Source: Saccharopolyspora_C sp040643635
GTDB taxonomy: Bacteria > Actinomycetota > Actinomycetes > Mycobacteriales > Pseudonocardiaceae
Reading direction: 5' to 3'
DNA: 64,000 nt
NCBI RefSeq assembly: GCF_040643635.1
Contig: NZ_JBEYUS010000005.1
Span: 118,328 to 182,327, forward strand
Of the stretch, positions 42,873 through 51,289 are shown piece by piece; position 1 is the stretch's first letter; each line of letters starts with the position of its first letter. Made by a program: the position numbers and the translations under genes. Under the pieces are notes generated by a model, which saw nothing but the letters and a program-made list of their open reading frames with translations, ran no database searches and was not told where the DNA came from.

Positions 42873-43420
42873 CGTTCGCTCGACAGCGGGGCGAGCCGCG
42901 CCTGCGGACGGCCCTGCGCCGCCGCGGCCAGCCCGACCACGATCTCGTCGGCGCGCGGTGCGTCGGCCAGCCGCACCTCGATGCTCTGGTGGTGCGAGCG
43001 GATCGTCGCGTCGGTGATGTGCTTGAGCGGGATGTCGAAGACGGTGCCCGCCGCGGCGCGCTTCTCCACCGCGGGCAGCAGGGTGGTGGCGTTCGCGGCC
43101 TGCCGGAAGTGGTCGCCGAACTTCAAGGTGTGGATCAGCGCCGAACCGTGCTCGACCTCGCCGTCCAGCCCGACGACGGCGGCCTTGCCGTAGGCCTCGA
43201 TCGGCGCGCCCAGCGCCTCCACCACGCGCGGGGCGAGCAGGGCGCCCAGCGGGGACGCGAACTCCTCGATGCCCGGTGCGAGGTCTTCCACGAATCCCCG
43301 GCCGGCCCACGGGTTCTGCAGCACCGCCAGCACCACCGCGGTGCGCGCCCGCGGGTCGACGGGGCGGCCGCCCTCGGTGAGCACGTCCTCGGTGTAGCTC
43401 ACGATCTTGCGGATGTTCAT
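42869..43420 (-). CDS. DUF1185 (amino acid synthesis family) protein B
   Basis: A 183-aa member of PF06684, whose biochemical function is not settled. Shared features with the other copy are NPWAGRG (about 36), EAYGKAAVVGLDGEVEHGSALIHT and the C-terminal HHQSIEVRLADAPRADEIVV. GGAGG precedes the ATG. It overlaps the paralogue by four bases. Two different copies in series suggest a heteromer or two consecutive steps. Confidence 0.87.
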   Translation of the reverse strand: MNIRKIVSYTEDVLTEGGRPVDPRARTAVVLAVLQNPWAGRGFVEDLAPGIEEFASPLGALLAPRVVEALGAPIEAYGKAAVVGLDGEVEHGSALIHTLKFGDHFRQAANATTLLPAVEKRAAAGTVFDIPLKHITDATIRSHHQSIEVRLADAPRADEIVVGLAAAAQGRPQARLAPLSSER

Positions 43421-44019
43421 CGGTCCTCCAGGTCTGCCAGCCGCACCGCGGGATCCGTCTTGCGGTCGCCGATGCGGGCGTTGGGGCGCGGTCCGGTCGA
43501 CGCGGCCGCGATGACGACGATCTCGTCGGCGGCGGGCGCGTCCGGGATGCGCACCGGGATGGTCTGGTAGTGCGAGCGGGTGGCGGCGTCGGTCTTGTGC
43601 CAGATCGGCACGGTCAGCGTGGTCCCGGCGGGCCCGCGCTCGTCGGAGAACACGATGACCGAGGTCCCGCCCGCCAGTTCCCGCAGCACGTTGCCGAAGT
43701 ACGGGGTGTGGATCAGCGCCGAGCCGTGCTCGATCTCGCCGTCCAGCCCGACGATGGCGGCCTTGCCGAACGCGGTGATCTCGGCCTCGCCACCGTTCGC
43801 CGTGGCCAGCGCCGCGACGAGCTCGTCGTGCAGGGTGCGCGCCAGGCCGGGCGCGATCCGCTCCACCTCCGCGGACAGGTCGGCGACGTGGCCGCGGCCC
43901 GCCCACGGGTTCGGGATCACCGCGGCCGCGGCGGCCCGGTGCGCGGTGGACTCCACCGGGGAGCCCAGTTCGCGCAGCACCGTCTCCGTCGTCGTGGTGA
44001 CCTTGCGCGGCCCGCTCAC
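43417..44019 (-). CDS. DUF1185 (amino acid synthesis family) protein A
   Basis: A 200-aa paralogue of the next gene. It has NPWAGRG, TAFGKAAIVGLDGEIEHGSALIHTPYFGN and SHYQTIPVRIPDAPAADEIVV. GTG 44019 overlaps the monooxygenase stop as GTGA. The two copies differ widely outside these blocks, so they are old duplicates with separate roles. The strict linkage to a flavin monooxygenase suggests action on its product. Confidence 0.87.
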   Translation of the reverse strand: MSGPRKVTTTTETVLRELGSPVESTAHRAAAAAVIPNPWAGRGHVADLSAEVERIAPGLARTLHDELVAALATANGGEAEITAFGKAAIVGLDGEIEHGSALIHTPYFGNVLRELAGGTSVIVFSDERGPAGTTLTVPIWHKTDAATRSHYQTIPVRIPDAPAADEIVVIAAASTGPRPNARIGDRKTDPAVRLADLEDR

Positions 44020-45146
44020 GAGCCGGAGCCCTGGAAGCGCGGCATGACCTTCTCGGTGAACAGTTCGAGGCTGCGCATCGCGTGCTCGTGGCGCAGCCCG
44101 GGGTGCGTGGTCCACAGCAGCAGGTGCTCCAGGTTCAGCTCCTCCTGCAGCTCCTCGATCTTGCCCGCCACGTGCTCGGGGGTGCCGACGAGCAGGTTGC
44201 GCTGCTCCAGGAACTCGAAGGACAGCTCGTGGGCGTCGGTGAGCTCCTCGCCCGCCTCCATCAGGTTGCCCAGCCCGCGCCAGTGGGTGATCCACTTGTA
44301 GGAGGTCAGCAGCGCCTCCTCGAACCGGGCGCGGGCCTGCTCCATGGTGTCGGCGACGAACACGTCGCGGACCAGGCCGATGCCCTCGCCCAGCGCCAGG
44401 TCCCGGCCCGCCGCCTGCGCGGAGTCCTTGTACAGCTGGAAGCGGTCCTTGAGCGCCGAGATCGGCGGCAGCCAGAACAGCCCCTGCACGCCCTGCTGGG
44501 CGGCGGTCTGGATGGACCGCGGGCTGTCGATCACCTGCCACAGCGGCGGGTGCGGGCGCTGGTAGGGGCGCGGGGTGACGGCGAGCTTGGTGATCACGCC
44601 GTCCTCGGTGAACTCCGGCGTGGCCGGCGAGAGCGGGTGCTCCCAGCGCACGCCGGGGGCCGGGAAGGTGTAGAAGCGCCCGTCGTGCGAGAAGAACTCG
44701 TTCGACCACGCCTTCTGCAGGATCTCCACGGTCTCGTCGAACAGCGCCCGGTTCTGCTCCTGGTCGCGCGGGTCGGCGAGCGTGTTGAGGTTCAGCGCCT
44801 CCCGCCCGTAGAGCCCGCGGCCCAGGCCGACCTCGACGCGGCCGCCGGAGAGCTGGTCGAGCTGCGCGATGTCCTCGGCCAGCCGCAGCGGGTGCCAGAA
44901 CGTGGCGATGTTCGCGGCCTGCCCGATGCGGATGTTCTCGGTGCGGGCCGCGATGTCCGCGCCCATCAGCACCGGGTTCGCGATCAGCTCGTAGCCCTCG
45001 TGGCCGAAGTGGTGCTCGGTGTACCAGATGGACCAGAACCCGGCCTGGTCCGCGTACTGCGCGAACTCCCGGGTCTCGTTCATGACCTGGTCGTACTCGC
45101 CGAACCGCCCGGGTGCGCCGAGGTTGTGGAAGATGGAGAAACGCAT
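44016..45146 (-). CDS. LLM-class flavin-dependent monooxygenase
   Basis: A 376-aa luciferase-like (TIM barrel) monooxygenase. MRFSIFHNL, IWYTEHHFGHEGY, NIRIGQAANIATFWHPLRLAEDIAQLDQLSGGRVEVGLGRG are typical of the family. ATG 45146 follows GGAGG. It needs reduced FMN from a partner, and a flavin reductase is encoded in the divergent arm at 47273. As first gene of the minus operon it probably starts ring oxidation of the substrate imported by the NCS1 permease. RutA and pyridine monooxygenase are functional parallels. Confidence 0.9.
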   Translation of the reverse strand: MRFSIFHNLGAPGRFGEYDQVMNETREFAQYADQAGFWSIWYTEHHFGHEGYELIANPVLMGADIAARTENIRIGQAANIATFWHPLRLAEDIAQLDQLSGGRVEVGLGRGLYGREALNLNTLADPRDQEQNRALFDETVEILQKAWSNEFFSHDGRFYTFPAPGVRWEHPLSPATPEFTEDGVITKLAVTPRPYQRPHPPLWQVIDSPRSIQTAAQQGVQGLFWLPPISALKDRFQLYKDSAQAAGRDLALGEGIGLVRDVFVADTMEQARARFEEALLTSYKWITHWRGLGNLMEAGEELTDAHELSFEFLEQRNLLVGTPEHVAGKIEELQEELNLEHLLLWTTHPGLRHEHAMRSLELFTEKVMPRFQGSGS

Positions 45147-45252
45147 GTCTGCCTCCACGTCGAGGAGATGGATCCGCACCGGACGGTGCGCGGGTGCCGC
45201 GGAGACCGGACGGGCGCGGGGTTCGCGCCGCCGGGCGGGCGTGCTCGGGGGA

Positions 45253-45280
45253 CCACCGCGGGGAGGTCCCTCCGCGGTGG
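45253..45280 (-). terminator. hairpin between GntR and the monooxygenase operon
   Basis: CCACCGCGG pairs perfectly with CCGCGGTGG around a 10-nt loop. It lies about 60 bases past the GntR stop and about 107 before the monooxygenase start, so the two are probably separate transcripts. Confidence 0.55.
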
Positions 45281-45339
45281 CCGGTCTGCTGCGCCGGGGC
45301 CGGGATCGCTCCGCGGCCGCCGGCTGATCCGGGGCCGGA

Positions 45340-46038
45340 TCACTCCGGGGCGGGCTGCTCCCGGTGGGTCATGGCTTCCCGCTCGCTGCAGCGGACGTGG
45401 TCGCGCATGGCCTGCTCGGCGCCGAACGCGTCCTTGTCCACGATCCGCTTGAACACCTCGTGGTGTTCGTGCAGCGAGGCGCCCAGCCGTCCCGGGTGGC
45501 GCAACGTGTTCATCACGACCCGGTGGTAGGCGAGCTGGTTCATCAGCATCTGGTAGTGCTCGGCGAGCCTGCTGTTGTCCGCGCCCTGGATGACCAGGCC
45601 GTGGAAGTCGTGCACCAGCTGGGCGTAGCGCTCCACGTCGCCGTCGGCGACGGCGCGTTCGGACTCGGCGAGGTTGTCGCGCAGCAGGTCGGTCTCCGCG
45701 ACGCGGCCCCGCTGCGCCAGCAGCTGCACGCCGAGCCCTTCCAGCACCGCCTTCAGCTGGAACAGCTCGCCGAGCTCGCGCCGGGACGGTTCGCGCACGA
45801 AGCTGCCGACGCGGGGGACCACCTCGACCAGGCCTTCGGTCTGGAGCTGCTGGAGGGCTTCCCTGATGGGAGTCCGGCTCGTGCCGTAGGTCTCGGCGAG
45901 CGTGCCTTCCGACAGCAGCGCACCGGGCTGGTGCTCGCCGCGGATGATCGCCTCGCGCAAGCCGTCCAGCACTCGGGCCCGAGCGCCCCGGGCTTGCATA
46001 CCAGTGGCCCGTGTTCCGGTCTCTTGCATGGCAGGCAC
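45340..46038 (-). CDS. GntR family regulator, FadR/FCD type
   Basis: A 232-aa protein with a winged helix (LSEGTLAETYGTSRTPIREALQQLQTEGLV, about 42-71) and an FCD domain containing HDFHGLVIQ and HEHHEVFKRI. GTG 46038 has GGAG nine bases upstream; ATG 46029 is possible. It lies between the two arms of the monooxygenase system and is the natural candidate to control both. Confidence 0.87.
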   Translation of the reverse strand: MPAMQETGTRATGMQARGARARVLDGLREAIIRGEHQPGALLSEGTLAETYGTSRTPIREALQQLQTEGLVEVVPRVGSFVREPSRRELGELFQLKAVLEGLGVQLLAQRGRVAETDLLRDNLAESERAVADGDVERYAQLVHDFHGLVIQGADNSRLAEHYQMLMNQLAYHRVVMNTLRHPGRLGASLHEHHEVFKRIVDKDAFGAEQAMRDHVRCSEREAMTHREQPAPE

Positions 46039-46137
46039 GCTAGCCAGCTCCTGCCGCGGAGGTCAATGGGAAACCGTGATTTTCTCGCGGTACTGCCTGG
46101 TGATCGGCGATCTCGGCAGTTGATCCCCAGTGGATTC

Positions 46138-46166
46138 TTGACAGTGACCCAGTCCACTCGTAGCGT
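46138..46166 (+). promoter_or_regulatory. promoter for the plus-strand arm
   Basis: TTGACA (46138-46143) and TAGCGT (46161-46166) are spaced by exactly 17 bases, a good vegetative-type promoter. It lies about 60 bases before the first plus-strand gene at 46228. The same TAGCGT -10 box occurs at 58893-58898. Confidence 0.65.
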
Positions 46167-46227
46167 CCCGCTGACATACAAGCAGGGTCGAACGGACGGG
46201 TGATCGATCCGGACGGGGGACGAAGCG

Positions 46228-46806
46228 GTGGTCGATGCGGCGGAACCCGGAACCGGTGACCTGGCCAAGGCGGTGGACGTGCTGGCCGCGGAACTGGAAC
46301 TGCTCACCGGTCACCGGCCGGTGCGGCGGCGCCTCGTCCCCGGCCAGGCCCACGTGCACCGGATCGCGCTGACCTGGTGCGGCCGCCGGGACGAACCGGA
46401 GGTCTGCCTCCAGGTCCTCGCCCACCCCGCCACCACCGGCACCGACCCCGGCTGGCTGCCCGCGGAAGCGGGCGCGCTGGCCGAGGCGGTCGACATCAAG
46501 GCCCGCGCCGAACGGTTCAAGGACCGCGACGCCGGGATCGCGGCCTGGACCGGGCGGACCGGGCCGGGCTACCACCTCGTGCTGCTCGACACCGCGGGCG
46601 ACCGGACCCGCGCCGAGCTGGACGGCAGGTGCGCGGCGCTGGAAGCCGGGTACCTCGACGGCGCGGGCTGGATGCGCTTGTACACCGACGGAAGGTTCGG
46701 CGAGGGAACGTTCACCCGAGTCGTGGAGCGCGTGCGCAACGACGTGCGCAGCCGCCTGGGCACCCCCGGCGGGCGCGCGCCGAACAGGAACCAGGGCCTG
46801 TGCTGA
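46228..46806 (+). CDS. hypothetical protein in the monooxygenase region
   Basis: A 192-aa protein starting at GTG 46228 after GGGGGA. The coding signature is strong. It is soluble and mixed in character, with a WLPAEAGALAEAVDIKARAERF helix region, a central TGPGYHLVLLDTAGD strand pair and a basic C-terminus. I recognise no family. It is followed after 29 bases by the SnoaL-like gene, so it belongs to the plus-strand operon. Confidence 0.7.
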   Translation: MVDAAEPGTGDLAKAVDVLAAELELLTGHRPVRRRLVPGQAHVHRIALTWCGRRDEPEVCLQVLAHPATTGTDPGWLPAEAGALAEAVDIKARAERFKDRDAGIAAWTGRTGPGYHLVLLDTAGDRTRAELDGRCAALEAGYLDGAGWMRLYTDGRFGEGTFTRVVERVRNDVRSRLGTPGGRAPNRNQGLC

Positions 46807-46835
46807 CCCTGGACAGGGCATCGAAGGAGTGACAC

Positions 46836-47276
46836 ATGGCCGCAGGACAGGACTCGCCGCGCAAGCAGCGGATCCGCGCAGCGTGGACCGCGTGCTGGGA
46901 CCGCGGGGACGTCGACGCGCTCGACGAGCTGCTGGCCCCGGACTACGCCCGGACCTCGGCGTCCGACGGCGCGGTGCAGGACCGCGCCGGGTTCAAGGAA
47001 TCGATCCTGACCACCAGGGACGCGTTCCCCGACCTCACCACCGAGGTCGAGGAGCTGGTGGAGGAGGACGACCGGGTGGTGATCCGCTGGCGCAGCCGCG
47101 GCACCCACACCGAGACCTTCCTGGACGTGCCGCCCACCGGCCGCGCCGTCGAGGTCGTCGGCGTCACCTTCGCCACCTTCGACGGCGACCGGGTGACCGC
47201 GGAATGGGTCACCTGGGACCCGCGCCAGCTGCTGCGGGCGCTGGGCATCATCTCGATCGGGGAGGGAAACCGATGA
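46836..47276 (+). CDS. SnoaL-like (NTF2-fold) protein
   Basis: A 146-aa NTF2-like protein of the SnoaL/ester cyclase type. WTACWDRGDVDALDELLAPDY, TRDAFPDLTTEVEELVEEDDRVVIRWRSRGTHT and FATFDGDRVTAEWVTWDP are characteristic. AAGGAGT precedes the ATG. Such proteins act as small hydrolases, isomerases or cyclases. Here it could isomerise or hydrolyse a ring-cleavage product. It overlaps the flavin reductase gene as ATGA. Confidence 0.85.
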   Translation: MAAGQDSPRKQRIRAAWTACWDRGDVDALDELLAPDYARTSASDGAVQDRAGFKESILTTRDAFPDLTTEVEELVEEDDRVVIRWRSRGTHTETFLDVPPTGRAVEVVGVTFATFDGDRVTAEWVTWDPRQLLRALGIISIGEGNR

Positions 47277-47782
47277 GCACGCGGACCGAGCAGGCCGTCG
47301 ACCCCGCAGCGGTGCGCGAGGTGCACCGCCGCTTCGTCACCGGCGTCACCGTGGTGACCGCGATGGACGGGGAGGTGCCGCGCGGGCTCGCGGTGAACGC
47401 GTTCTGCAGCGTCTCGCTGGAACCGCCGATGGTGATGGTCTGCGTGCAGACCACCTCCAGCACCTACCCGGCGCTGGTGCGCGCGAACCACCTCGGCATC
47501 AACATCCTCGCCGCCGACCAGCTGCCGGTCGCCGGGGTGTTCGCCTCCAAGAGCACCGACAAGTTCGCCGAGGTCGACTGGTCGCCCGGCCCGCACGGTT
47601 CGCCGCTGCTGACCGGCTCGGCGGCCGCCGTCGAAGTGGAGATCGGCGAACGGCTCCGCGCCGCCACCCACACCGTGTTCGTCGGCCGCATCGTGCAGGC
47701 CGAGCACCGCGACGTCGACCCGCTCGTGTACCGGGCCGGGAAGTTCTTCGCGCCCGCCGACATGACCCCGCTCAGCCCCTGA
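47273..47782 (+). CDS. flavin reductase, monooxygenase partner
   Basis: A 169-aa split-barrel flavin reductase. RRFVTGVTVVTAMDGEVPRGLAVNAFCSVSLEPPMVMVCV and the later FAEVDWSPGPHGSPLL are typical of HpaC/RutF-like proteins. It should supply reduced FMN to the luciferase-like monooxygenase of the divergent arm. That the two components lie on opposite strands argues that both arms belong to one system. Confidence 0.9.
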   Translation: MSTRTEQAVDPAAVREVHRRFVTGVTVVTAMDGEVPRGLAVNAFCSVSLEPPMVMVCVQTTSSTYPALVRANHLGINILAADQLPVAGVFASKSTDKFAEVDWSPGPHGSPLLTGSAAAVEVEIGERLRAATHTVFVGRIVQAEHRDVDPLVYRAGKFFAPADMTPLSP

Positions 47783-47861
47783 TCCTGATCCCCCGCTTGC
47801 GAGGCCGACCCCGGTCCGCCCCGCACGCCGAGCCGTTCCGGCTCTCAGCACTGGAGAGACC

Positions 47862-49289
47862 ATGACCCACGAGTCAGCGCCGACTCCGCAGCCCGCGTAC
47901 GGCGAATCGGTGACGACGGTCGAGCCCTTCGGCGTCGACCACATCCCCGACTCCGAACGCCACGGCAAGCCGAGTTCCCAGTTCTTCGTCTGGTTCGCGG
48001 CCAACCTCAACTTCCCGATCATGATGCTCGGGTTCAACGCCATCGCCCTCGGCCTCAGCTTCACCTCCGCCGTCACCGCGGTCGCCGCCGGTGCCCTCGC
48101 CGGATCGCTGCTGATGGCCACCATGTCCCGGATGGGCGTGCGGCTCGGCGTCCCGCAGCAGATCCAGGCCCGCGGCCCGCTCGGGTTCCTCGGCAACTTC
48201 ATCCCGGTCGCCTACATCAACGTCTTCGCCGGGGTCGGCTGGGCGTCGGTGACGGTGATCCTCGGCGGCAAGGCCATCGCCGAACTGCTGCCGGTGCCGT
48301 TCTGGGTCGGTTCGCTGCTGCTGACGCTGGTGCAGCTGGTGGTGGCGATCTACGGCTACAACATGATCCACTACCTGGAGCGGATCCTGGCGTTCGTGCT
48401 GCTCGCCCTGTTCCTGCTCATCACCGTGGTCGCGCTGGCGCGCGGCGCGGGCACCTTCCACGCCGACACCACCGCCGACGGCTACATCGGCGGCTGGGGC
48501 GGGTGGATCACCTTCGCCGGCGCCTTCTTCGCGTTCCTGGTGGCGTGGTCGCCGTTCGCCTCCGACTACTCCCGCTACCTGCCGGACACCAAGCGCAGCG
48601 GCAAGCTGACCGCGCTGTTCACCGGCCTCGGTACCTTCATCACCGTGTTCTGGCTGGGCGTGGTCGGCGCGCTGCTGGGCAACAGCGCCACCACCAGCGA
48701 TTCGATCGCGGCGCTGCACCAGCTCACCGGGCCGTTCGCGGTGCCCGCGCTGGCCGCGGTGATCCTCTCGGCGCTGTCGCAGAACTTCCTCAACGTCTAC
48801 GGCGGGGCGATCTCGCTGCAGACGCTGCGGGTGCCGCTGACCCGGCCGCAGGGCGTGGCGCTGATCTGCGTGCTCGGCTTCCTGATCAGCCTGTGGGGCG
48901 AGACGGGGATCGAGGCGAAGTTCGAGGTCTTCCTGAGCCTGACCGCGTACTTCATCGCCCCGTTCGCCGCGGTGCTGCTGCTGGACTACTACGTGGGCGG
49001 GCGCTCGGACCGCAGCCGCATCGGTGAGCTCTACGACCGGAGCCGCGTCGTGGGCTGGGGCTTCGTGGCCTGGGCGGCCGGCGTGCTGCTGTCGGTGCCG
49101 TTCTGGCACTCGGCCCTGTACACCGGGCCGCTCGCCGCGGCCCACCCGGAATGGGGTTCGCTCGGCAACTACGTCGCCGCCGCGGTGGCCGCGGTCGTCT
49201 ACCTGGCCACCCGCCGGTTGCCGTACCTGTGGTCGCGGGGTTCGGCACCGCGTACCGGGGACGGCGTGCCGGTCTCGTCGAAGTCGTAA
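47862..49289 (+). CDS. NCS1 family cytosine/purine-type permease
   Basis: A 475-aa, 12-helix NCS1 transporter. PSSQFFVWFAANLNFPIMMLGF, QIQARGPLGFLGNFIPV and AFLVAWSPFASDYSRYLPD are diagnostic. Members import cytosine, purines, allantoin, hydantoins or pyridoxine-like rings. This points to an N-heterocycle as substrate of the neighbouring monooxygenase. Its own gap upstream is 79 bp. The uric-acid genes 38 kb away are less likely partners. Confidence 0.9.
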   Translation: MTHESAPTPQPAYGESVTTVEPFGVDHIPDSERHGKPSSQFFVWFAANLNFPIMMLGFNAIALGLSFTSAVTAVAAGALAGSLLMATMSRMGVRLGVPQQIQARGPLGFLGNFIPVAYINVFAGVGWASVTVILGGKAIAELLPVPFWVGSLLLTLVQLVVAIYGYNMIHYLERILAFVLLALFLLITVVALARGAGTFHADTTADGYIGGWGGWITFAGAFFAFLVAWSPFASDYSRYLPDTKRSGKLTALFTGLGTFITVFWLGVVGALLGNSATTSDSIAALHQLTGPFAVPALAAVILSALSQNFLNVYGGAISLQTLRVPLTRPQGVALICVLGFLISLWGETGIEAKFEVFLSLTAYFIAPFAAVLLLDYYVGGRSDRSRIGELYDRSRVVGWGFVAWAAGVLLSVPFWHSALYTGPLAAAHPEWGSLGNYVAAAVAAVVYLATRRLPYLWSRGSAPRTGDGVPVSSKS

Positions 49290-49307
49290 CGCCCCGCGGG
49301 GCACGAA

Positions 49308-49343
49308 CCGGTCCTGCGGCGGGCGTTCCCACCGCAGGACCGG
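49308..49343 (+). terminator. 12-bp stem terminator after the permease
   Basis: CCGGTCCTGCGG pairs perfectly with CCGCAGGACCGG across a 12-nt loop, 18 bases past the stop. Only about 50 bases remain before the RibB/RibA-like gene, so some readthrough or a short promoter there is needed. Confidence 0.7.
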
Positions 49344-49396
49344 ACTTCCGGCACGTGGTCCTATGTGGACGGAGCGGGCCGCAGCGAGGAGGAAGC

Positions 49397-50413
49397 ATGA
49401 CCATCACCGCCGACGCCGGTGCGGCGCCACCGGCCGGGCTCACCGACCCGGTGGCCACCGCGCTCGACGGGCTCGCCGCCGGACGGGCCGTCGTGGTGCT
49501 CGACGACTCCGGGCCGGAGGACGCCGCGCACCTGGTGTTCGCCGCCGAGCACGCCACGCCGCGGCTCGTCGCGTTCGCCGTCCGGCACACCGCGGGCCTG
49601 CTCCGGGCGGCGATCGACGCCGGCCGCGCCGACGCGCTGCGACTCCCGCCGATGACGCGGAACGGCGACCGGGCGGGCGGCGCGGTGCACTCGATCGCGG
49701 TGGACGCGATCCGCGACGTCGGCACCGGGATCTCGGCGGCCGACCGGGCGCGCACGATCACCGCGCTGGCCGATCCGCGCACCACCGCGGCCGATCTCGC
49801 GCGACCCGGCCACGTGCTGCCGCTGCGGGTGGCGGCCGCGGGCGTGCTCGCCCACCGCGGTCCCGCGGAGGCCGCCGCCGACCTGGCCGCGCTCGCCGGG
49901 CTGCAGCGCGCGGGCGCGTTCGGCGAACTCGTCGGCCTGGACGACCCGACCCGGCTGGCAGGTGCCGCTGAGGCTCGCCGGTTCGCGCAGCGGCACCGGC
50001 TCGCGGTGGTGTCCGTCGACGAGCTCGCGGAGCACCGGATGCGGCGGGACGGCCTGGTCGAACGGGGTGCGGACGCGCGCCTGCCGTTGCCCGCCGGGAC
50101 CTTCCGCGCCGTCGCCTACCGCGCCCGGGACGGGCGGGAACACCTGGCGCTGGTGCGCGGCACGCCCGGGGACGGGTCGCCGGTGCACGTCCACCGGGAG
50201 TGCGCGCTCGCCGAGATCACCGCCGCACTGCACTGCGGTTGCCGCGCCGAGCTGGACGCGGCGCTGGCCGCCGTGGCCGGGCGGGACGACGGAGTGGTCG
50301 TGCTGCTGCGCGCGGGCGGGCGCGCGGGGACCTGCGGTGCGCAGCCGAGCGCGCGGGAGGCGCGGGAACTGGACCTGACCGCGGAGGCGATCCTCGCCGA
50401 CCTGCGCGACTGA
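49397..50413 (+). CDS. degenerate RibB/RibA-like protein
   Basis: A 338-aa protein. Residues about 15-205 follow 3,4-dihydroxy-2-butanone-4-phosphate synthase (VLDDSGPEDAAHLVFAAEHATP, then GTGISAADRARTI and RPGHVLPLR). The acidic REN-EGD motif of active enzymes reads PEDAAH. The C-terminal third resembles the start of GTP cyclohydrolase II, with the three zinc Cys kept (REC, HCGC), but the domain is truncated by about half. GAGGAGG precedes the ATG. It may support flavin supply for the monooxygenase or have a new function; standard catalysis is doubtful. Confidence 0.78.
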   Translation: MTITADAGAAPPAGLTDPVATALDGLAAGRAVVVLDDSGPEDAAHLVFAAEHATPRLVAFAVRHTAGLLRAAIDAGRADALRLPPMTRNGDRAGGAVHSIAVDAIRDVGTGISAADRARTITALADPRTTAADLARPGHVLPLRVAAAGVLAHRGPAEAAADLAALAGLQRAGAFGELVGLDDPTRLAGAAEARRFAQRHRLAVVSVDELAEHRMRRDGLVERGADARLPLPAGTFRAVAYRARDGREHLALVRGTPGDGSPVHVHRECALAEITAALHCGCRAELDAALAAVAGRDDGVVVLLRAGGRAGTCGAQPSAREARELDLTAEAILADLRD

Positions 50414-50458
50414 CCGCTGCCGGTGCTGCCGCTCCAGGGACGGGATCGGCTGTTTCCG

Positions 50459-50548
50459 CGCTGCGGGATCGATGTCACCGGTGGCTCTGCCGCAGGAGCC
50501 GCCCCCGCGCGGCAGCGGCCGAGGGCCCGCGGTTGCTCAGGTGGTCGG
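50459..50548. repeat. degenerate copy of the 138-bp repeat
   Basis: CGCTGCGGGATCG...TCACCGGTGGCTCTGCCGC, then CCCGCGGTTGCTCAGGTGGTCGG, matches the repeat at 12260-12579 with internal loss. It lies between the convergent RibB/RibA-like gene and the molybdopterin-domain gene. Confidence 0.75.
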
Positions 50549-50589
50549 TCCGCTCGTCGGCGAGGCGGGTGAGAGCCGTTGCGCGCGCG

Positions 50590-51111
50590 TCAAGAACGCC
50601 GGTCCGCGGCGTGCGCGGGCACCAGGTCGTCGGCGGGGGCCATGTTTTGCAGGCGCACCCGGCAGACCTGGCGGACGTAGCGGCTGGCGCGGCCGTCGCT
50701 CGGCATCACCAGGGTCGGCCGGGCCAGGGTCCGCCCGTTGTAGCGGGTGGCCAGCAGCGCCGAACACGCCCCGAACTCCGGGTCGACCTCCGCCAGCGAC
50801 AGCACCACCTGGAAGCCGTCCTCCGAGGTCGCGAGCACGACCACGTTGAGCAGCCCCATCTTGTGCCGCCCGTCCAGCCGCGGCGCCGCCTCCACGAGGA
50901 CCTCGTGCAGCGGGACCCCGCGCACCAGGTGCACCTGGTCGCAGCGCCGGGTGCGGTAGTGGACCTGCCGCTGCACGGTCGCCCGCGCGTCCAGCTCGGC
51001 GGTGTCGAGCACCAGGTCGTCGCCCACGTCACCGGTGATCAGCAGCTGTCCCGGGGCCGGTGCGGCCCGCTGCTCCGGGATGCGCGGCCGAGCGTCCGCA
51101 GGCGGTTCCAT
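50590..51111 (-). CDS. molybdopterin-binding oxidoreductase domain protein
   Basis: A 173-aa protein matching the sulfite-oxidase-type molybdopterin domain in its small, stand-alone form. LLITGDVGDDLVLDTAELDA, VPLHEVLVEAAP, DGFQVVLSLAEVDPEFG and ASRYVRQVCRVRLQN follow that family pattern. The cofactor-binding Cys seen in YedY or sulfite oxidase is not evident, and no signal peptide is present. ATG 51111 lacks a good ribosome-binding site, so the start is uncertain. Redox activity is doubtful. Confidence 0.62.
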   Translation of the reverse strand: MEPPADARPRIPEQRAAPAPGQLLITGDVGDDLVLDTAELDARATVQRQVHYRTRRCDQVHLVRGVPLHEVLVEAAPRLDGRHKMGLLNVVVLATSEDGFQVVLSLAEVDPEFGACSALLATRYNGRTLARPTLVMPSDGRASRYVRQVCRVRLQNMAPADDLVPAHAADRRS

Positions 51112-51289
51112 GCGCTTCACGTTAGGACGAGCCCGGTCGCGGCCACATCGCCCGAACGGGCGAGCCCGAACTCCGCAGAACCGAGAGAGGCGCGCGACGC
51201 GCACCCGCATCCGCGGACCGTTCGATCCGAAACACCGGAATCTGCGGAACACCGGCACCCGGCACCCTGTCTCAGCACGACACCGCGAG

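Noticed and set aside
44016..45146. A canonical Rut uracil pathway (RutA)
   Set aside because: RutB, RutC and RutE equivalents are missing, and the permease is NCS1 rather than RutG-type NCS2. Only the general chemistry is comparable.
49290..49396. FMN riboswitch before the RibB/RibA-like gene
   Set aside because: The space is only about 100 bases, mostly a simple terminator hairpin, and lacks the conserved FMN aptamer blocks.
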